Assembly (NCBI RefSeq): GCF_000416235.1
Contig: NZ_ATLO01000028.1
Coordinates: 62,001-126,000, forward strand
Length of the DNA: 64,000 nucleotides
DNA from: Pseudomonas sp. CFII64
GTDB lineage: Bacteria > Pseudomonadota > Gammaproteobacteria > Pseudomonadales > Pseudomonadaceae
Reading direction: 5' to 3'
Positions 54,049 through 62,884 of the stretch are shown one piece after another (the stretch's first letter is position 1; the number at the start of each line of letters is the position of its first letter). A model generated the notes under the pieces. The model made no database searches. It was given only the letters and a program-made list of their open reading frames with translations, and was not told the DNA's origin. A program made the translations under genes and the position numbers.

Positions 54049-55548
54049 TCAGATGGAGTAATCGGGTGCGCAGCCGTTGAGAATCGTGGCGTTGACCCGA
54101 TCCATTTGCAGCGAAAACGCCTCGGCGACGCGCTGCGCGGTGTCCGGGATCAGCGCCAGGCCGATGACCGCGATGAACGCGGCGAAATGGCTGAGCGCTC
54201 GACCTTCGGCCAGGCGCGGTCGAGTGATCGCGATCACGTCGAGCAGCACCGAGGCCATGCCTTTCATGGAGAACCTTTCTGGCCGGGACGCTTCAAGCCA
54301 GCGCAGACGCAGGGCTTCGAGCAGCGCGGCGTCGGGACCGCACATGCCGCTCCACCAACTTTCCGCGCTTGCCGCACCAGCGCTGAGCAACGCCGGGAAG
54401 AATCCGCCGAACACCTCTGCACGCCACGTCAGGAACTGCTGTAAACGGAAATCGCCTTCGCTTTCTTCCGGGGCGATGCTGGCCAGATACAAGCGTGCGC
54501 TGTCGGCGCAGGCCTGACGCGCCAGGTCCGCAACCCATATGGCGTGATCGCGACTGGTGGACAGGTTCAGACCGTCCAGCTTGAGGAACTGATTCGGCAC
54601 GAAATGTTGGCTGACGCGCAGGTCATCCATCGTCGACAGCAGCGCCGGATAAACGATGGCGTGACTGAACACGCAATCGAAACCCAGAAAGTGCACCAGC
54701 GTGCCCTGCCCCGATTGCCAATACTGCTGATACAGCTCCGGTTTGCCGACTTGCGCGGCATATTCGCGAAAAGCCGCCATGTATCCGGCCAGCCCCATGA
54801 ACCAGGTATGAATCCGGCACGAGCCATCGGCGGCGAGATCCAGCCCGGCATCGCCGGGGCGGGTCACACCCCAGTCATGCAGATGTTCAAGGGTGTCGAC
54901 CAGCCAGGCATCCAGCGGCTGGCGCCATTGGTGATTGAGCAACACATCGCGCAACGCTGGTTTCAACTGCGCCAGCTTGAGAAAACCGCGATGCGCGTTT
55001 CGCCACTGCACAGGCTGGCCGCACAGTTTGCAGCGCAAATCAGCCATCAGTGGCGCATCCGGCGCCTGGGCGCAGTTCTCGCACTGGCTGGCGTCGGACT
55101 CCACGCCACAGTAATTGCAGAGGCCCCGGGCAAATGCCTCATAGCCCCAGACCGCGCAGTCCGGGCAATAGGCTTCCTGGGAATCCCGAAATTCGATGGC
55201 CCCGGCGTTCCGAGCCTTGTCGAACACTTCTCGCACGGCGTCTGCGAAAAAAGCGTTCTGGTACGGCCGCAGCCAGTTGTCCGGCGCAATATTGATCGCT
55301 GCCAGGGACGCTTGAATGCGGTCTGAATTACGGCTGGCGAGCAGCATCGGATCGACGCCCTGCTCCAGACCTTTGCGCAGCATGTACGACTGATAGTCGT
55401 CGGAGTAGGAAACCAGCACGCAATCATGACCGCGCTGGCGCTGCACACGGGTAAAAACATCGGCGGCGAGAAAAGGCCCGGCGATATGGCCGATGTGCAG
55501 GTCGCCGTTCGGCGTCGGCGGCGTGATGGTGACGATGTACTTAGTCAT
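54049..55548 (-). CDS. Methionyl-tRNA-synthetase-like protein, probable hydrazine-synthetase subunit
   Basis: 499 residues of the class I aminoacyl-tRNA-synthetase fold. The HIGH motif is intact at residues 18-21 (GDLHIGH). A zinc-ribbon insert with paired cysteines (CPDCAVWGY, CNYCG, CENCA, CKLCG) matches MetRS. The KMSKS loop is altered to NLSTSRDHAIW, losing the first lysine. The C-terminal helical domain is short and there is no tRNA-binding tail. It is far from a housekeeping MetRS. In s56-p1-type and related pathways a MetRS-like domain activates an amino acid and joins it to an N-hydroxy-amine with a cupin. It overlaps the cupin gene by eight bases. Confidence 0.82.
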   Translation of the reverse strand: MTKYIVTITPPTPNGDLHIGHIAGPFLAADVFTRVQRQRGHDCVLVSYSDDYQSYMLRKGLEQGVDPMLLASRNSDRIQASLAAINIAPDNWLRPYQNAFFADAVREVFDKARNAGAIEFRDSQEAYCPDCAVWGYEAFARGLCNYCGVESDASQCENCAQAPDAPLMADLRCKLCGQPVQWRNAHRGFLKLAQLKPALRDVLLNHQWRQPLDAWLVDTLEHLHDWGVTRPGDAGLDLAADGSCRIHTWFMGLAGYMAAFREYAAQVGKPELYQQYWQSGQGTLVHFLGFDCVFSHAIVYPALLSTMDDLRVSQHFVPNQFLKLDGLNLSTSRDHAIWVADLARQACADSARLYLASIAPEESEGDFRLQQFLTWRAEVFGGFFPALLSAGAASAESWWSGMCGPDAALLEALRLRWLEASRPERFSMKGMASVLLDVIAITRPRLAEGRALSHFAAFIAVIGLALIPDTAQRVAEAFSLQMDRVNATILNGCAPDYSI

Positions 55549-55933
55549 CCAGACACCCCGTTGTTTCGTCGTGCTGGGCCACGAAGTCGTTGACGTAGTT
55601 CATGTCCCACCAGATGACGTAGAAATGAAAATCGTCATCCGAGTCGTTGATGATGTAATGGTTGGTATGTTTGGGAATTGCAGCGATATCACCGACACTG
55701 AACTCAAGTTCACGTTCGCCAACGATCAATCGGGCTCGGCCTTTGATGGCGATGAATATTTCCTGATCAATCTGCGTGTGCGCTTCGCTGCGTGTTCCCG
55801 GACGCACCACGCACCAGCCGCCGGCAAACGGCATTGGATAGCCCGGCCACGGCAACAGGCGGCTGCCGTCCAGACCGTACTCATGAACGAGGCCGTCGAA
55901 ATCGGTTGATCGGTGTATGGCGAACTTATGCAT
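55541..55933 (-). CDS. Small cupin, probable partner of the MetRS-like protein
   Basis: 130 residues, one cupin barrel. Motif 1 reads RSEAHTQIDQEIFIAIKG (His-x-Gln rather than His-x-His, then Glu); motif 2 reads GDIAAIPKHTNHYIIN with the metal His. In hydrazine synthetases a cupin domain is fused to the MetRS-like domain and rearranges the ester intermediate into an N-N bond. Here the two are separate genes that overlap by eight bases, so equal expression is likely. First gene of the ten-gene operon. The ATG at 55933 fits the conserved start; the ribosome site is weak. Confidence 0.8.
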   Translation of the reverse strand: MHKFAIHRSTDFDGLVHEYGLDGSRLLPWPGYPMPFAGGWCVVRPGTRSEAHTQIDQEIFIAIKGRARLIVGERELEFSVGDIAAIPKHTNHYIINDSDDDFHFYVIWWDMNYVNDFVAQHDETTGCLDD

Positions 55934-55977
55934 GGTTTGGCCCGTGCGTTTTAGATGGCCGCCAGCATGCAATCAGT

Positions 55978-55994
55978 GATAGTTTCCGGCTATC
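55978..55994. promoter_or_regulatory. Possible operator in front of the biosynthetic operon
   Basis: GATAG at 55978-55982 and CTATC at 55990-55994 form a short inverted repeat about 45 bases upstream of the cupin start, and a TTATAT hexamer (minus strand, near 56006) could be a -10 element. Weak evidence, given as the only symmetrical site seen here. Confidence 0.25.
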
Positions 55995-56173
55995 TCATCC
56001 ATAGATATAACCCGCGTCACGTATCGATTTTTTTAATGTGCATCACTGCCAATGATGACGTGTATTGATAACCACCATTTCAGCGCGAGTGGATTGACGC
56101 CTAGAATTCACGGCAACAGCAAAGCAACCTTGAAGCTTTGCAGACCTGTTCATTTAATACTTTGGAGCTACTC

Positions 56174-56452
56174 ATGAAAACTTATGCAATGTTCGCAGCG
56201 TTATCGTTGTTCTCGGTATTTGCCTCGGCCAACGGCCAGGTGGCTGATGCCAATAACGCCGCACAGCAAACGACTCCGGCCGTCCAATACAACTATTCAC
56301 AACACCTTGATATCGCGAAAGTTATCAAGATTACGCCAAACAATGACAACGTCTGCGGCCAGGTGGATGCACACATGATCTACCTCGACAGCCAGGGCGT
56401 TCGCCACAATCTTGAATACACCCGCGCTGGCAACGGTTGCCAGAATGGTTGA
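56174..56452 (+). CDS. DUF2790 small secreted protein
   Basis: 92 residues with a signal peptide (MFAALSLFSVFASANG). The mature part contains the DUF2790 core: YNYSQHLDIAKVIKI, then CGQVDAHMIYLDSQGVRHNLEYTRAGNGC with two cysteines that may pair. The family is abundant in Pseudomonas and usually present in several copies; its function is not established. GGAG precedes the ATG at 56174. It is divergent from the biosynthetic operon and convergent with the following LysR gene. Confidence 0.85.
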   Translation: MKTYAMFAALSLFSVFASANGQVADANNAAQQTTPAVQYNYSQHLDIAKVIKITPNNDNVCGQVDAHMIYLDSQGVRHNLEYTRAGNGCQNG

Positions 56453-56484
56453 GCGATCAACTACCGTAGTCGCCTGCAGGTTCG

Positions 56485-57393
56485 TTATTGCTGAGTCCAG
56501 TAACCCGGTCGGTTATAAACTTCTTTAAGAAACGCAATAAAGAACCTGACCTTGGCCGGAAGATAATGCTGTTGCGGATACACGCCTTGAATGTCGTAGT
56601 TGGGCAGCGCGAATTCATCCAGCACAGTGACCAGTTCGCCGGTCTTTAACTCATTCTGTATTTCCCATACTGAACGCCAACTCAATCCCAGGCCGCGTTT
56701 GGCCCAATCGAATAACAGCTCGCCATCGTTGCAGTACAAATTCCCCGCGACTTTTACCGCGACCTGCCTGCCATCGCGTTGAAACGTCCAGCCTCGGTGC
56801 TGCCCGCCTTGCAGGTTGAACGCCAGACAATTGTGCTCCGTCAGCTCTTCCAGGGTTTGCGGATAGCCGTGGGCGGCAAAATACGACGGCGCACCACAGA
56901 CCACTCGCTGGTTTTCATACAGCTTGATGGCCACATAGTTGGGATCGAGCACTTCGCCAATGCGAATGCTCATGTCATAGCCCTCCCGCACCAGATCAAT
57001 CACGTTGTCGGTGAGGTTGAACGACAGGTTCAGCTCGGGGAACCGTGCCTGGAATTCCGGGGCATGGGGCGCGACATGCCGCCGCCCGAAACCGGCTGGA
57101 GCTGACACCACCAAGTGCCCGCGCACCGCACTTTCGTGCTCGCTGACGCTGGCATCCAGTTCATCGAAGTGGCGCAACAACGCCCTGGCGTTCTCCAGAT
57201 ACGACTCGCCCAACTCAGTCAGGGTCAGGCCGCGAGTCGAGCGGTGAATCAACTTCACGCCCAACCTTGCCTCCAGCGCACTCAAGCGCCGGCCCATGAT
57301 GACCGGCGTCACACCCTCGACCAGAGCGGCTGCGGCAAAGCTGCCCTGGGTGGCGACCAGGACGTAGCTGCGCAGTTCGATATAACGATCCAT
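56485..57393 (-). CDS. LysR-family transcriptional regulator
   Basis: 302 residues of the CrgA/AaeR-like LysR subgroup: helix-turn-helix in GSFAAAALVEGVTPVIMGRRLSALE and an effector domain with DLVREGYDMSIRIGEV and the tail LPAKVRFFIAFLKE. The start at 57393 has CAGGAG. It is divergent from gcl with 108 bases between starts, which suggests control of the glyoxylate carboligase operon. Confidence 0.87.
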   Translation of the reverse strand: MDRYIELRSYVLVATQGSFAAAALVEGVTPVIMGRRLSALEARLGVKLIHRSTRGLTLTELGESYLENARALLRHFDELDASVSEHESAVRGHLVVSAPAGFGRRHVAPHAPEFQARFPELNLSFNLTDNVIDLVREGYDMSIRIGEVLDPNYVAIKLYENQRVVCGAPSYFAAHGYPQTLEELTEHNCLAFNLQGGQHRGWTFQRDGRQVAVKVAGNLYCNDGELLFDWAKRGLGLSWRSVWEIQNELKTGELVTVLDEFALPNYDIQGVYPQQHYLPAKVRFFIAFLKEVYNRPGYWTQQ

Positions 57394-57501
57394 TCGATAC
57401 TCCTGATACCGACAGAAATGCCCGGCGCTGCAATTCCCTTGGATATGGATTGAAAGCAGTCTAGGCCCATACAAAAACTATCGAGCTCAGGAGACTAACA
57501 A

Positions 57502-59277
57502 ATGACCATCATGAGAGCCATCGAAGCCGCTGTACTGGTCATGCGTCGCGAAGGTATCGACAGTGCGTTCGGTATTCCTGGCGCGGCCATCAACCCGTTA
57601 TACGCCGCGCTGAAAAAAATCGGCGGCATCGAGCATGTGCTGGCCCGCCACGTTGAAGGCGCGTCGCATATGGCCGAGGGATATACCCGCGCGGTGGCAG
57701 GCAATATCGGCGTGTGCATCGGCACTTCCGGCCCAGCCGGAACCGACATGATCACCGGCCTGTATTCGGCTTCGGCGGACTCGATTCCGATCCTGTGCAT
57801 CACCGGCCAGGCGCCGCGTGCGCGAATGCACAAGGAAGATTTCCAGGCCGTGGACATTGCGAGTATCGCCGCGCCGGTTTGCAAATGGGCCACGACGGTC
57901 ATGGAGCCGGGTCAGGTGCCCTATGTTTTTCAGAAAGCCTTCCAGCTGATGCGCAGCGGTCGCCCCGGCCCGGTCCTGATCGACTTGCCGTTTGACGTGC
58001 AGATGGCGGAAATCGAATTCGATATCGACGCCTACGAACCGCTGCCCATCGTCAAGCCGCAGGCCAGTCGCAAGCAGATCGAAAAAGCCTTGGCGATGCT
58101 CAACGCTGCCGAACGCCCATTGATCGTGGCGGGCGGCGGCATCATCAACGCCGACGCATCGTCGGCTTTGGTGGAATTCGCCGAGCTGACTGGCATTCCG
58201 GTAATCCCGACGTTGATGGGTTGGGGCACGATCCCCGACGATCACCCGCAGATGGCTGGCATGGTCGGTTTGCAGACGTCTCATCGCTACGGCAACGCCA
58301 CGCTGCTGGAATCGGATCTGGTGCTGGGCATCGGCAATCGCTGGGCCAATCGCCACACCGGTACGGTATCGGTGTACAGCGAAGGTCGGCAGTTCATCCA
58401 TATCGATATCGAGCCGACCCAGATCGGCCGCGTGCTCATGCCTGACCTGGGTATTGTCTCCGACGCAGGCGCGGCGCTGGACATGTTCATTGAGGTCGCC
58501 CGTGAATGGCACACCGCCGGCAAGCTGAAAAACCGCAGCGCCTGGCTGGCCAGCTGTCAGCAACGCAAACGCACCCTGCAACGCAAGACCCACTTCGACG
58601 ACATGCCGGTCAAGCCGCAGCGGGTTTACGAAGAGATGAATCGTTTCTTCGGCAAGGACACCTGCTACATCAGCACCATCGGCCTGTCGCAGATCGCCGG
58701 CGCGCAATTCCTGCACGTCTACAAGCCTCGGCACTGGATCAACTGCGGCCAGGCCGGTCCGCTGGGCTGGACCATTCCCGCCGCGCTGGGCGTGGTCAAG
58801 GCTGATCCGGGCCGTAACGTGGTGGCGTTATCCGGCGACTATGATTTCCAGTTCATGATCGAGGAGCTGGCCGTTGGCGCGCAATTCAAGCTGCCGTACA
58901 TCCATGTGGTGGTAAACAACTCGTATCTGGGCCTGATTCGCCAGGCCCAGCGCGGCTTTGACATGGATTTCTGCGTGCAACTGGCGTTCGACAATATCAA
59001 CGCCCCCGAGCTGGAAGGTTATGGCGTTGACCACGTGGCGGTGGCCGAAGGGCTGGGTTGCAAGGCGATTCGGGTGACCGATCCGGCCCATCTGCAAGCC
59101 GCCTTCGCCGAAGCCCGGTCGCTCATGCAGCTGCACCGCGTGCCGGTGATCGTCGAGGTCATTCTGGAGCGCGTCACCAATATATCCATGGGCACCGAGA
59201 TCAATGCCATCAACGAATTCGAAGCGCTGGCCGAAACCCGCGCCGATGCACCGACTTCCGTCAGCCTGATGGACTGA
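57502..59277 (+). CDS. gcl: Glyoxylate carboligase (tartronate-semialdehyde synthase)
   Basis: 591 residues of the thiamine-diphosphate enzyme family; it joins two glyoxylates to tartronate semialdehyde and CO2. Seen are [18 protein letters not shown] and [16 protein letters not shown] at the N-terminus (characteristic of Gcl), the FAD-contact middle domain and the ThDP signature [12 protein letters not shown] then [20 protein letters not shown] lies before the ATG. First gene of a three-gene glyoxylate-to-glycerate operon. Confidence 0.95.
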   Translation: MTIMRAIEAAVLVMRREGIDSAFGIPGAAINPLYAALKKIGGIEHVLARHVEGASHMAEGYTRAVAGNIGVCIGTSGPAGTDMITGLYSASADSIPILCITGQAPRARMHKEDFQAVDIASIAAPVCKWATTVMEPGQVPYVFQKAFQLMRSGRPGPVLIDLPFDVQMAEIEFDIDAYEPLPIVKPQASRKQIEKALAMLNAAERPLIVAGGGIINADASSALVEFAELTGIPVIPTLMGWGTIPDDHPQMAGMVGLQTSHRYGNATLLESDLVLGIGNRWANRHTGTVSVYSEGRQFIHIDIEPTQIGRVLMPDLGIVSDAGAALDMFIEVAREWHTAGKLKNRSAWLASCQQRKRTLQRKTHFDDMPVKPQRVYEEMNRFFGKDTCYISTIGLSQIAGAQFLHVYKPRHWINCGQAGPLGWTIPAALGVVKADPGRNVVALSGDYDFQFMIEELAVGAQFKLPYIHVVVNNSYLGLIRQAQRGFDMDFCVQLAFDNINAPELEGYGVDHVAVAEGLGCKAIRVTDPAHLQAAFAEARSLMQLHRVPVIVEVILERVTNISMGTEINAINEFEALAETRADAPTSVSLMD

Positions 59278-59300
59278 CGCCAACTACACGAGGAACTGCC

Positions 59301-60083
59301 ATGCCACGTCTTTGCGCCAACCTATCCATGCTGTTCACTGAAGTGGACTTTCTGCAACGTTTCGAAGCGGCGTCCCGTGCCGGCTTCAGCGGCGTCGAGT
59401 ACCTGTTTCCGTATGAATTCAGCTCGGCACAGATCAAGGCAGAACTGGACGCCCATGGGCTGACCCAGGTGCTGTTCAATTTACCGGCTGGCGATTGGGC
59501 CAAGGGCGAGCGCGGCATCGCCTGCCACCCGGATCGGGTCGAGGAGTTTCGTTCCGGGGTCGATCTGGCCATCGCCTACGCCAAGGTGCTGGGCAACACC
59601 CAGGTCAATTGCCTGGCCGGGATTCCTGTGCCCGGAGCCAGTGCCAGGCTGACCGAGCAGACATTCGTCAACAACCTCAAGTTCGCGGCGGACAAACTGC
59701 AAGCGGCGGGCATTCGCCTGATCATGGAGATGATCAATACCCGGGATATTCCGGGCTTCTACCTCACCACCACGCGGCAAGCTCTGGACATTCTGGAGCA
59801 GGTTGGCAGCAGCAATCTGGCGCTGCAATACGACATCTATCACATGCAAATCATGGAAGGCGATCTGACCCGAACCCTTGAAAACAACCTGTCGGTGATC
59901 CAGCACGTGCAGCTGGCCGACAACCCCGGCCGCCACGAGCCAGGCACAGGCGAGATCAACTATCACTTCCTGTTCGGCCATCTGGACCGCATCGGTTATC
60001 GAGGCTGGGTTGGCTGCGAATACAAGCCGTTGACCAGCACCGAAGCGGGCCTGGGCTGGATGAAAGCCCATAACGTTCTTTGA
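59301..60083 (+). CDS. hyi: Hydroxypyruvate isomerase
   Basis: 260 residues, xylose-isomerase-like TIM barrel, converting hydroxypyruvate to tartronate semialdehyde. Typical segments are LCANLSMLFTEVDFLQRF, GVEYLFPYE, INTRDIPGFYLTT, LQYDIYHMQIMEGDL (metal-ligand Asp/His) and QLADNPGRHEPGTGEINY. The ATG at 59301 with CGAGGAA is the correct start; the frame stays open further upstream only inside gcl. The gap to gcl is 23 bases. Confidence 0.93.
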   Translation: MPRLCANLSMLFTEVDFLQRFEAASRAGFSGVEYLFPYEFSSAQIKAELDAHGLTQVLFNLPAGDWAKGERGIACHPDRVEEFRSGVDLAIAYAKVLGNTQVNCLAGIPVPGASARLTEQTFVNNLKFAADKLQAAGIRLIMEMINTRDIPGFYLTTTRQALDILEQVGSSNLALQYDIYHMQIMEGDLTRTLENNLSVIQHVQLADNPGRHEPGTGEINYHFLFGHLDRIGYRGWVGCEYKPLTSTEAGLGWMKAHNVL

Positions 60084-60122
60084 TCGCCAGCCTGTTCAAT
60101 CACTCCAATAAGGAACAATTCC

Positions 60123-61013
60123 ATGGCTACTATCGGATTTATCGGCACCGGCATCATGGGCTTGCCCATGGCCCTCAACCTGATCAAGGCCGGGCACAGC
60201 CTGCTGCTTTCCGACCATCACTCGCCCGCCCCAGAATCTTTGAGAGACAGCGGCGCGCACGTACTGCACAGCCCCAAGGCGGTGGCGCAGGCGGCTGAAT
60301 TCATCATCGTCATGTTGCCCAATACACCCGATGTGGACCTGGTGTTATTCGGCGAAGACGGCATCGCTCTCGGCTGCGCTGAAGGTAAAGTCGTTATCGA
60401 CATGAGTTCTATCTCCCCTTCGGCAACCAAGGCTTTTGCCGAGAAGATCAATGCCACGGGCGCCCGTTACCTGGATGCGCCGGTGTCGGGCGGTGAAGTC
60501 GGGGCCAAGGCCGCGACCTTGAGCATCATGGTTGGCGGGGATCAGGACACCTTCGAGCGCGCCCTGCCCTTGCTGCAAGCCATGGGCAAAAACATCACGC
60601 TGGTAGGTGGCAACGGTGATGGCCAGACCGCCAAGGTCGCCAACCAGATTATCGTCGCCCTGAACATTCAGGCGGTTGCCGAAGCGTTGCTGTTCGCCGC
60701 GAAGAATGGCGCTGACCCGGCCAAGGTTCGTGAGGCATTGATGGGGGGATTTGCCGGTTCGAAGATTCTCGAAGTGCATGGGGAGCGGATGATCAAGGGC
60801 ACATTCAACCCCGGATTCCGCATTGCCCTGCATCAGAAGGATCTGAATCTGGCGCTGGAAGGGGCGCGTGAACTGAACCTGAACCTGCCCAACACCGCCA
60901 ATGCTCAGCAAGTGTTCAGCACCTGCGCGGCCTTGGGCGGCAGCCAGTGGGACCACTCGGCGTTGATCAAGGGGTTGGAGCACATGGCGAACTTTTCGAT
61001 TCGCGAGGATTGA
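60123..61013 (+). CDS. glxR: Tartronate semialdehyde reductase (2-hydroxy-3-oxopropionate reductase)
   Basis: 296 residues of the beta-hydroxyacid dehydrogenase family, reducing tartronate semialdehyde to D-glycerate. Rossmann motif GFIGTGIMGLPMALNL, substrate site DAPVSGGEVGA, and the catalytic lysine in KVANQIIVALNIQAVAEA. TAAGGA precedes the ATG, and a 39-base gap follows hyi. A strong 12-bp hairpin ends the operon. Confidence 0.94.
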   Translation: MATIGFIGTGIMGLPMALNLIKAGHSLLLSDHHSPAPESLRDSGAHVLHSPKAVAQAAEFIIVMLPNTPDVDLVLFGEDGIALGCAEGKVVIDMSSISPSATKAFAEKINATGARYLDAPVSGGEVGAKAATLSIMVGGDQDTFERALPLLQAMGKNITLVGGNGDGQTAKVANQIIVALNIQAVAEALLFAAKNGADPAKVREALMGGFAGSKILEVHGERMIKGTFNPGFRIALHQKDLNLALEGARELNLNLPNTANAQQVFSTCAALGGSQWDHSALIKGLEHMANFSIRED

Positions 61014-61030
61014 TAGATAGCAAGCCATCG

Positions 61031-61061
61031 AGCCAGGCCGCTCATTGCAAGCGGCCTGGCT
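61031..61061. terminator. Hairpin between glxR and the OprD gene
   Basis: Perfect 12-bp stem AGCCAGGCCGCT and AGCGGCCTGGCT with a 7-base loop, between convergent genes. Only GTCTTC follows on the plus strand, so the U-tract is poor, but the stem is very stable and may serve both genes. Confidence 0.65.
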
Positions 61062-61101
61062 GTCTTCAAATGATCAAGTGCAGCCGATCACGTTTAGCCG
61101 A

Positions 61102-62430
61102 TCAGAAAATGTTGATCGGATAATCGGCGATCAGGCGCAGTTCGTTGTTATCCCCTTCCGCCTGATCCGCATTGCCTCGGTGAAAGGACTGCCGCATGCG
61201 CAATGCCAAATCCTTGACCGGTCCGGATTGCACCACGTATTTGGCTTCAATATCGGTTTCGTGGTGTTTACCGTCATCACCATAGCCGTAGTTGCGATAC
61301 GGGCTGTTAGCGTCCATATGGCTGCCGTCGATATCATCACCGGTGATATAGCGTGCCATGAAACTAAGGCCCGGCGCGCCATAACTGGCCATGTTCAAAT
61401 CGTAGCGAGCCTGCCAGGATTTCTCGCCCGGCCCGTTGAAGTCAGAATACTGCACGGAGTTGGCGACGAATATGGAGTCGGCAGTGTCACCTGGCCCATT
61501 ATGGCCGAAGGCAACATAATCAAATGGCGTATCGCCATTAACTTTCTGGAATGCCAGGGTCACGGTATGCGCAGTCAGGAAAGAATAAGCAGCCGCCAGC
61601 GACCAGGTGGTGTTGCTGATATCCCCCGCCTTCGACTGACCCGAATCATTGGTGCGGTAGATATTGAAATCCAGATTCAGTGACTGTTGATCAGACAATG
61701 GCAGCGTGAAGTTGGTATTGGCGTAGTACTGGTTCCAGACATCTTCCAGGTCCGAACCGTACAGGCTGACGGTAAGGTTATCGTTGATAGCGTACTTGCC
61801 ACCGGCGTAGTCGATGCTCTTGGCCGTTACACCCGCATAAGAGGCGTAAAGTTCCTGGCTGTTGTTGGTGGTGACCGGGCCGTTGCTGCTGGTGAAATGC
61901 CCAGCATCCAGGTCCAGGCCTTGAATTTCACTGCTCAACAGGTTGAAGCCTGTGGCCGTTTGCGGAAACAGGCGCGAGCCGCCAGCAGCAAATACCGGGG
62001 CTGTGGGTTGCAGGTTGCCCCAATGCAGCTCTGTTTTGGACAGCCGTACTTTCACCGAACCGCCAGCCGTACCGTATTCGTCTTCGGGTGAGCCATCGTT
62101 ACGCACCGGCAGGTTGCCGGTGCCGGAGGTGCCTGCTCCGCCGTCCAGCTTGATGCCCCAGTAGCCATAAGCATCGACGCCGAAACCGACGGTGCCTTGG
62201 GTAAAGCCGGAACTGAAGTTACCCAGTACGCCCTGTGTCCAGTCCTTGCGATCGCCACCGCCGTTCTTGCCGTCGCGATTGAAGTAGTAATTCTTGAGGT
62301 GGACGTTCAGGCTGCTGCCTTCGACGAAACCGGTGGCTTCGGCCTGATCACTGACCGCCGCCGCAGCGGCGAGTTGACTCACGCCCACTGAAACGGCTAG
62401 CGTCAAGATATTGCACTTTACAAACTTCAT
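61102..62430 (-). CDS. OprD-family outer-membrane porin
   Basis: 442 residues: signal peptide (MKFVKCNILTLAVSVGV), then SLNVHLKNYYFNRDGKN, QGVLGNFSSGFTQGTVGFGVDAYGYWG and the final strand ELRLIADYPINIF, all typical of OprD channels for amino acids or organic acids. GGGGA precedes the ATG. It may serve uptake of glyoxylate-pathway precursors, but it is convergent with that operon, so the link is only positional. Confidence 0.92.
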   Translation of the reverse strand: MKFVKCNILTLAVSVGVSQLAAAAAVSDQAEATGFVEGSSLNVHLKNYYFNRDGKNGGGDRKDWTQGVLGNFSSGFTQGTVGFGVDAYGYWGIKLDGGAGTSGTGNLPVRNDGSPEDEYGTAGGSVKVRLSKTELHWGNLQPTAPVFAAGGSRLFPQTATGFNLLSSEIQGLDLDAGHFTSSNGPVTTNNSQELYASYAGVTAKSIDYAGGKYAINDNLTVSLYGSDLEDVWNQYYANTNFTLPLSDQQSLNLDFNIYRTNDSGQSKAGDISNTTWSLAAAYSFLTAHTVTLAFQKVNGDTPFDYVAFGHNGPGDTADSIFVANSVQYSDFNGPGEKSWQARYDLNMASYGAPGLSFMARYITGDDIDGSHMDANSPYRNYGYGDDGKHHETDIEAKYVVQSGPVKDLALRMRQSFHRGNADQAEGDNNELRLIADYPINIF

Positions 62431-62675
62431 TGTTTTCCCCTGTATCTCGAATAATTTTTATCGTTGCAATTCGCGAGTTGCGGGTTCACTCCGGACTCCA
62501 CCGAATTCAACGATAAATGAGCATGTGATCGGCAGGATTACTTAAGGGTGTATAAGGTTGACAAGGCAGGATTGAGCAATGATTCTAGCGATCCGCTTCA
62601 ATAGCCCGCTCCGCTCTACTGTGCACGGTGTGCTCCCATGCCCGGATTTTTTAGCATTTTTCGCCAAGTGCCATC

Positions 62676-62720
62676 ATGTTAGTTTGATAATAGTCATTAT
62701 CGATTATTGTAATAGTTGGA
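62676..62720 (+). promoter_or_regulatory. Candidate sigma-70 promoter overlapped by a Fur-box-like palindrome
   Basis: TTGATA at 62684-62689 and TGTAAT at 62708-62713 form a -35/-10 pair with 18-base spacing. Overlapping it, GATAATAGTCATTATC (62686-62701) is a perfect 6-4-6 inverted repeat; aligned on 19 bases it agrees with the Fur consensus GATAATGATAATCATTATC at 14 positions. Confidence 0.45.
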
Positions 62721-62877
62721 CCCTATGATCCGGTGTTACTGTTTGCGGCGATGAAGCACAACGTTTCCATCACTTTCCGACTCCGCATCGGAAAGCAATC
62801 GAATACTTTGCTCCACTTCATCATTCCTTTGGTTAGAACTTTATAGCCACCACACGTTAGTGCGGTGGCTTTTTTTT
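62720..62877 (+). ncRNA. Candidate small RNA ending in a strong terminator
   Basis: No open frame with a ribosome site lies between the promoter-like element and a canonical terminator at 62845-62877 (AGCCACCACAC-GTTA-GTGCGGTGGCT then eight Ts). The terminator points along the plus strand, where no protein gene ends, while both neighbouring genes are on the minus strand. A transcript of about 155 bases is implied. The Fur-box-like site makes an iron-responsive RNA of the PrrF/RyhB type a possibility; identity with PrrF is not claimed. Confidence 0.45.
62845..62877 (+). terminator. Rho-independent terminator
   Basis: 11-bp stem with one mismatch and a GTTA loop, directly followed by a T8 run. 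Orientation is plus strand only; on the minus strand no T-run follows. Confidence 0.8.
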
Positions 62878-62884
62878 GCGCGGT

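Noticed and set aside
57598..58734. 378-codon open frame on the minus strand
   Set aside because: It is antisense to gcl, whose motifs are unambiguous; considered a codon-bias artefact.
62720..62877. Firm naming of the candidate small RNA as PrrF
   Set aside because: A Fur-like site and terminator fit, but I cannot match the primary sequence to PrrF from memory, so only a candidate RNA is reported.
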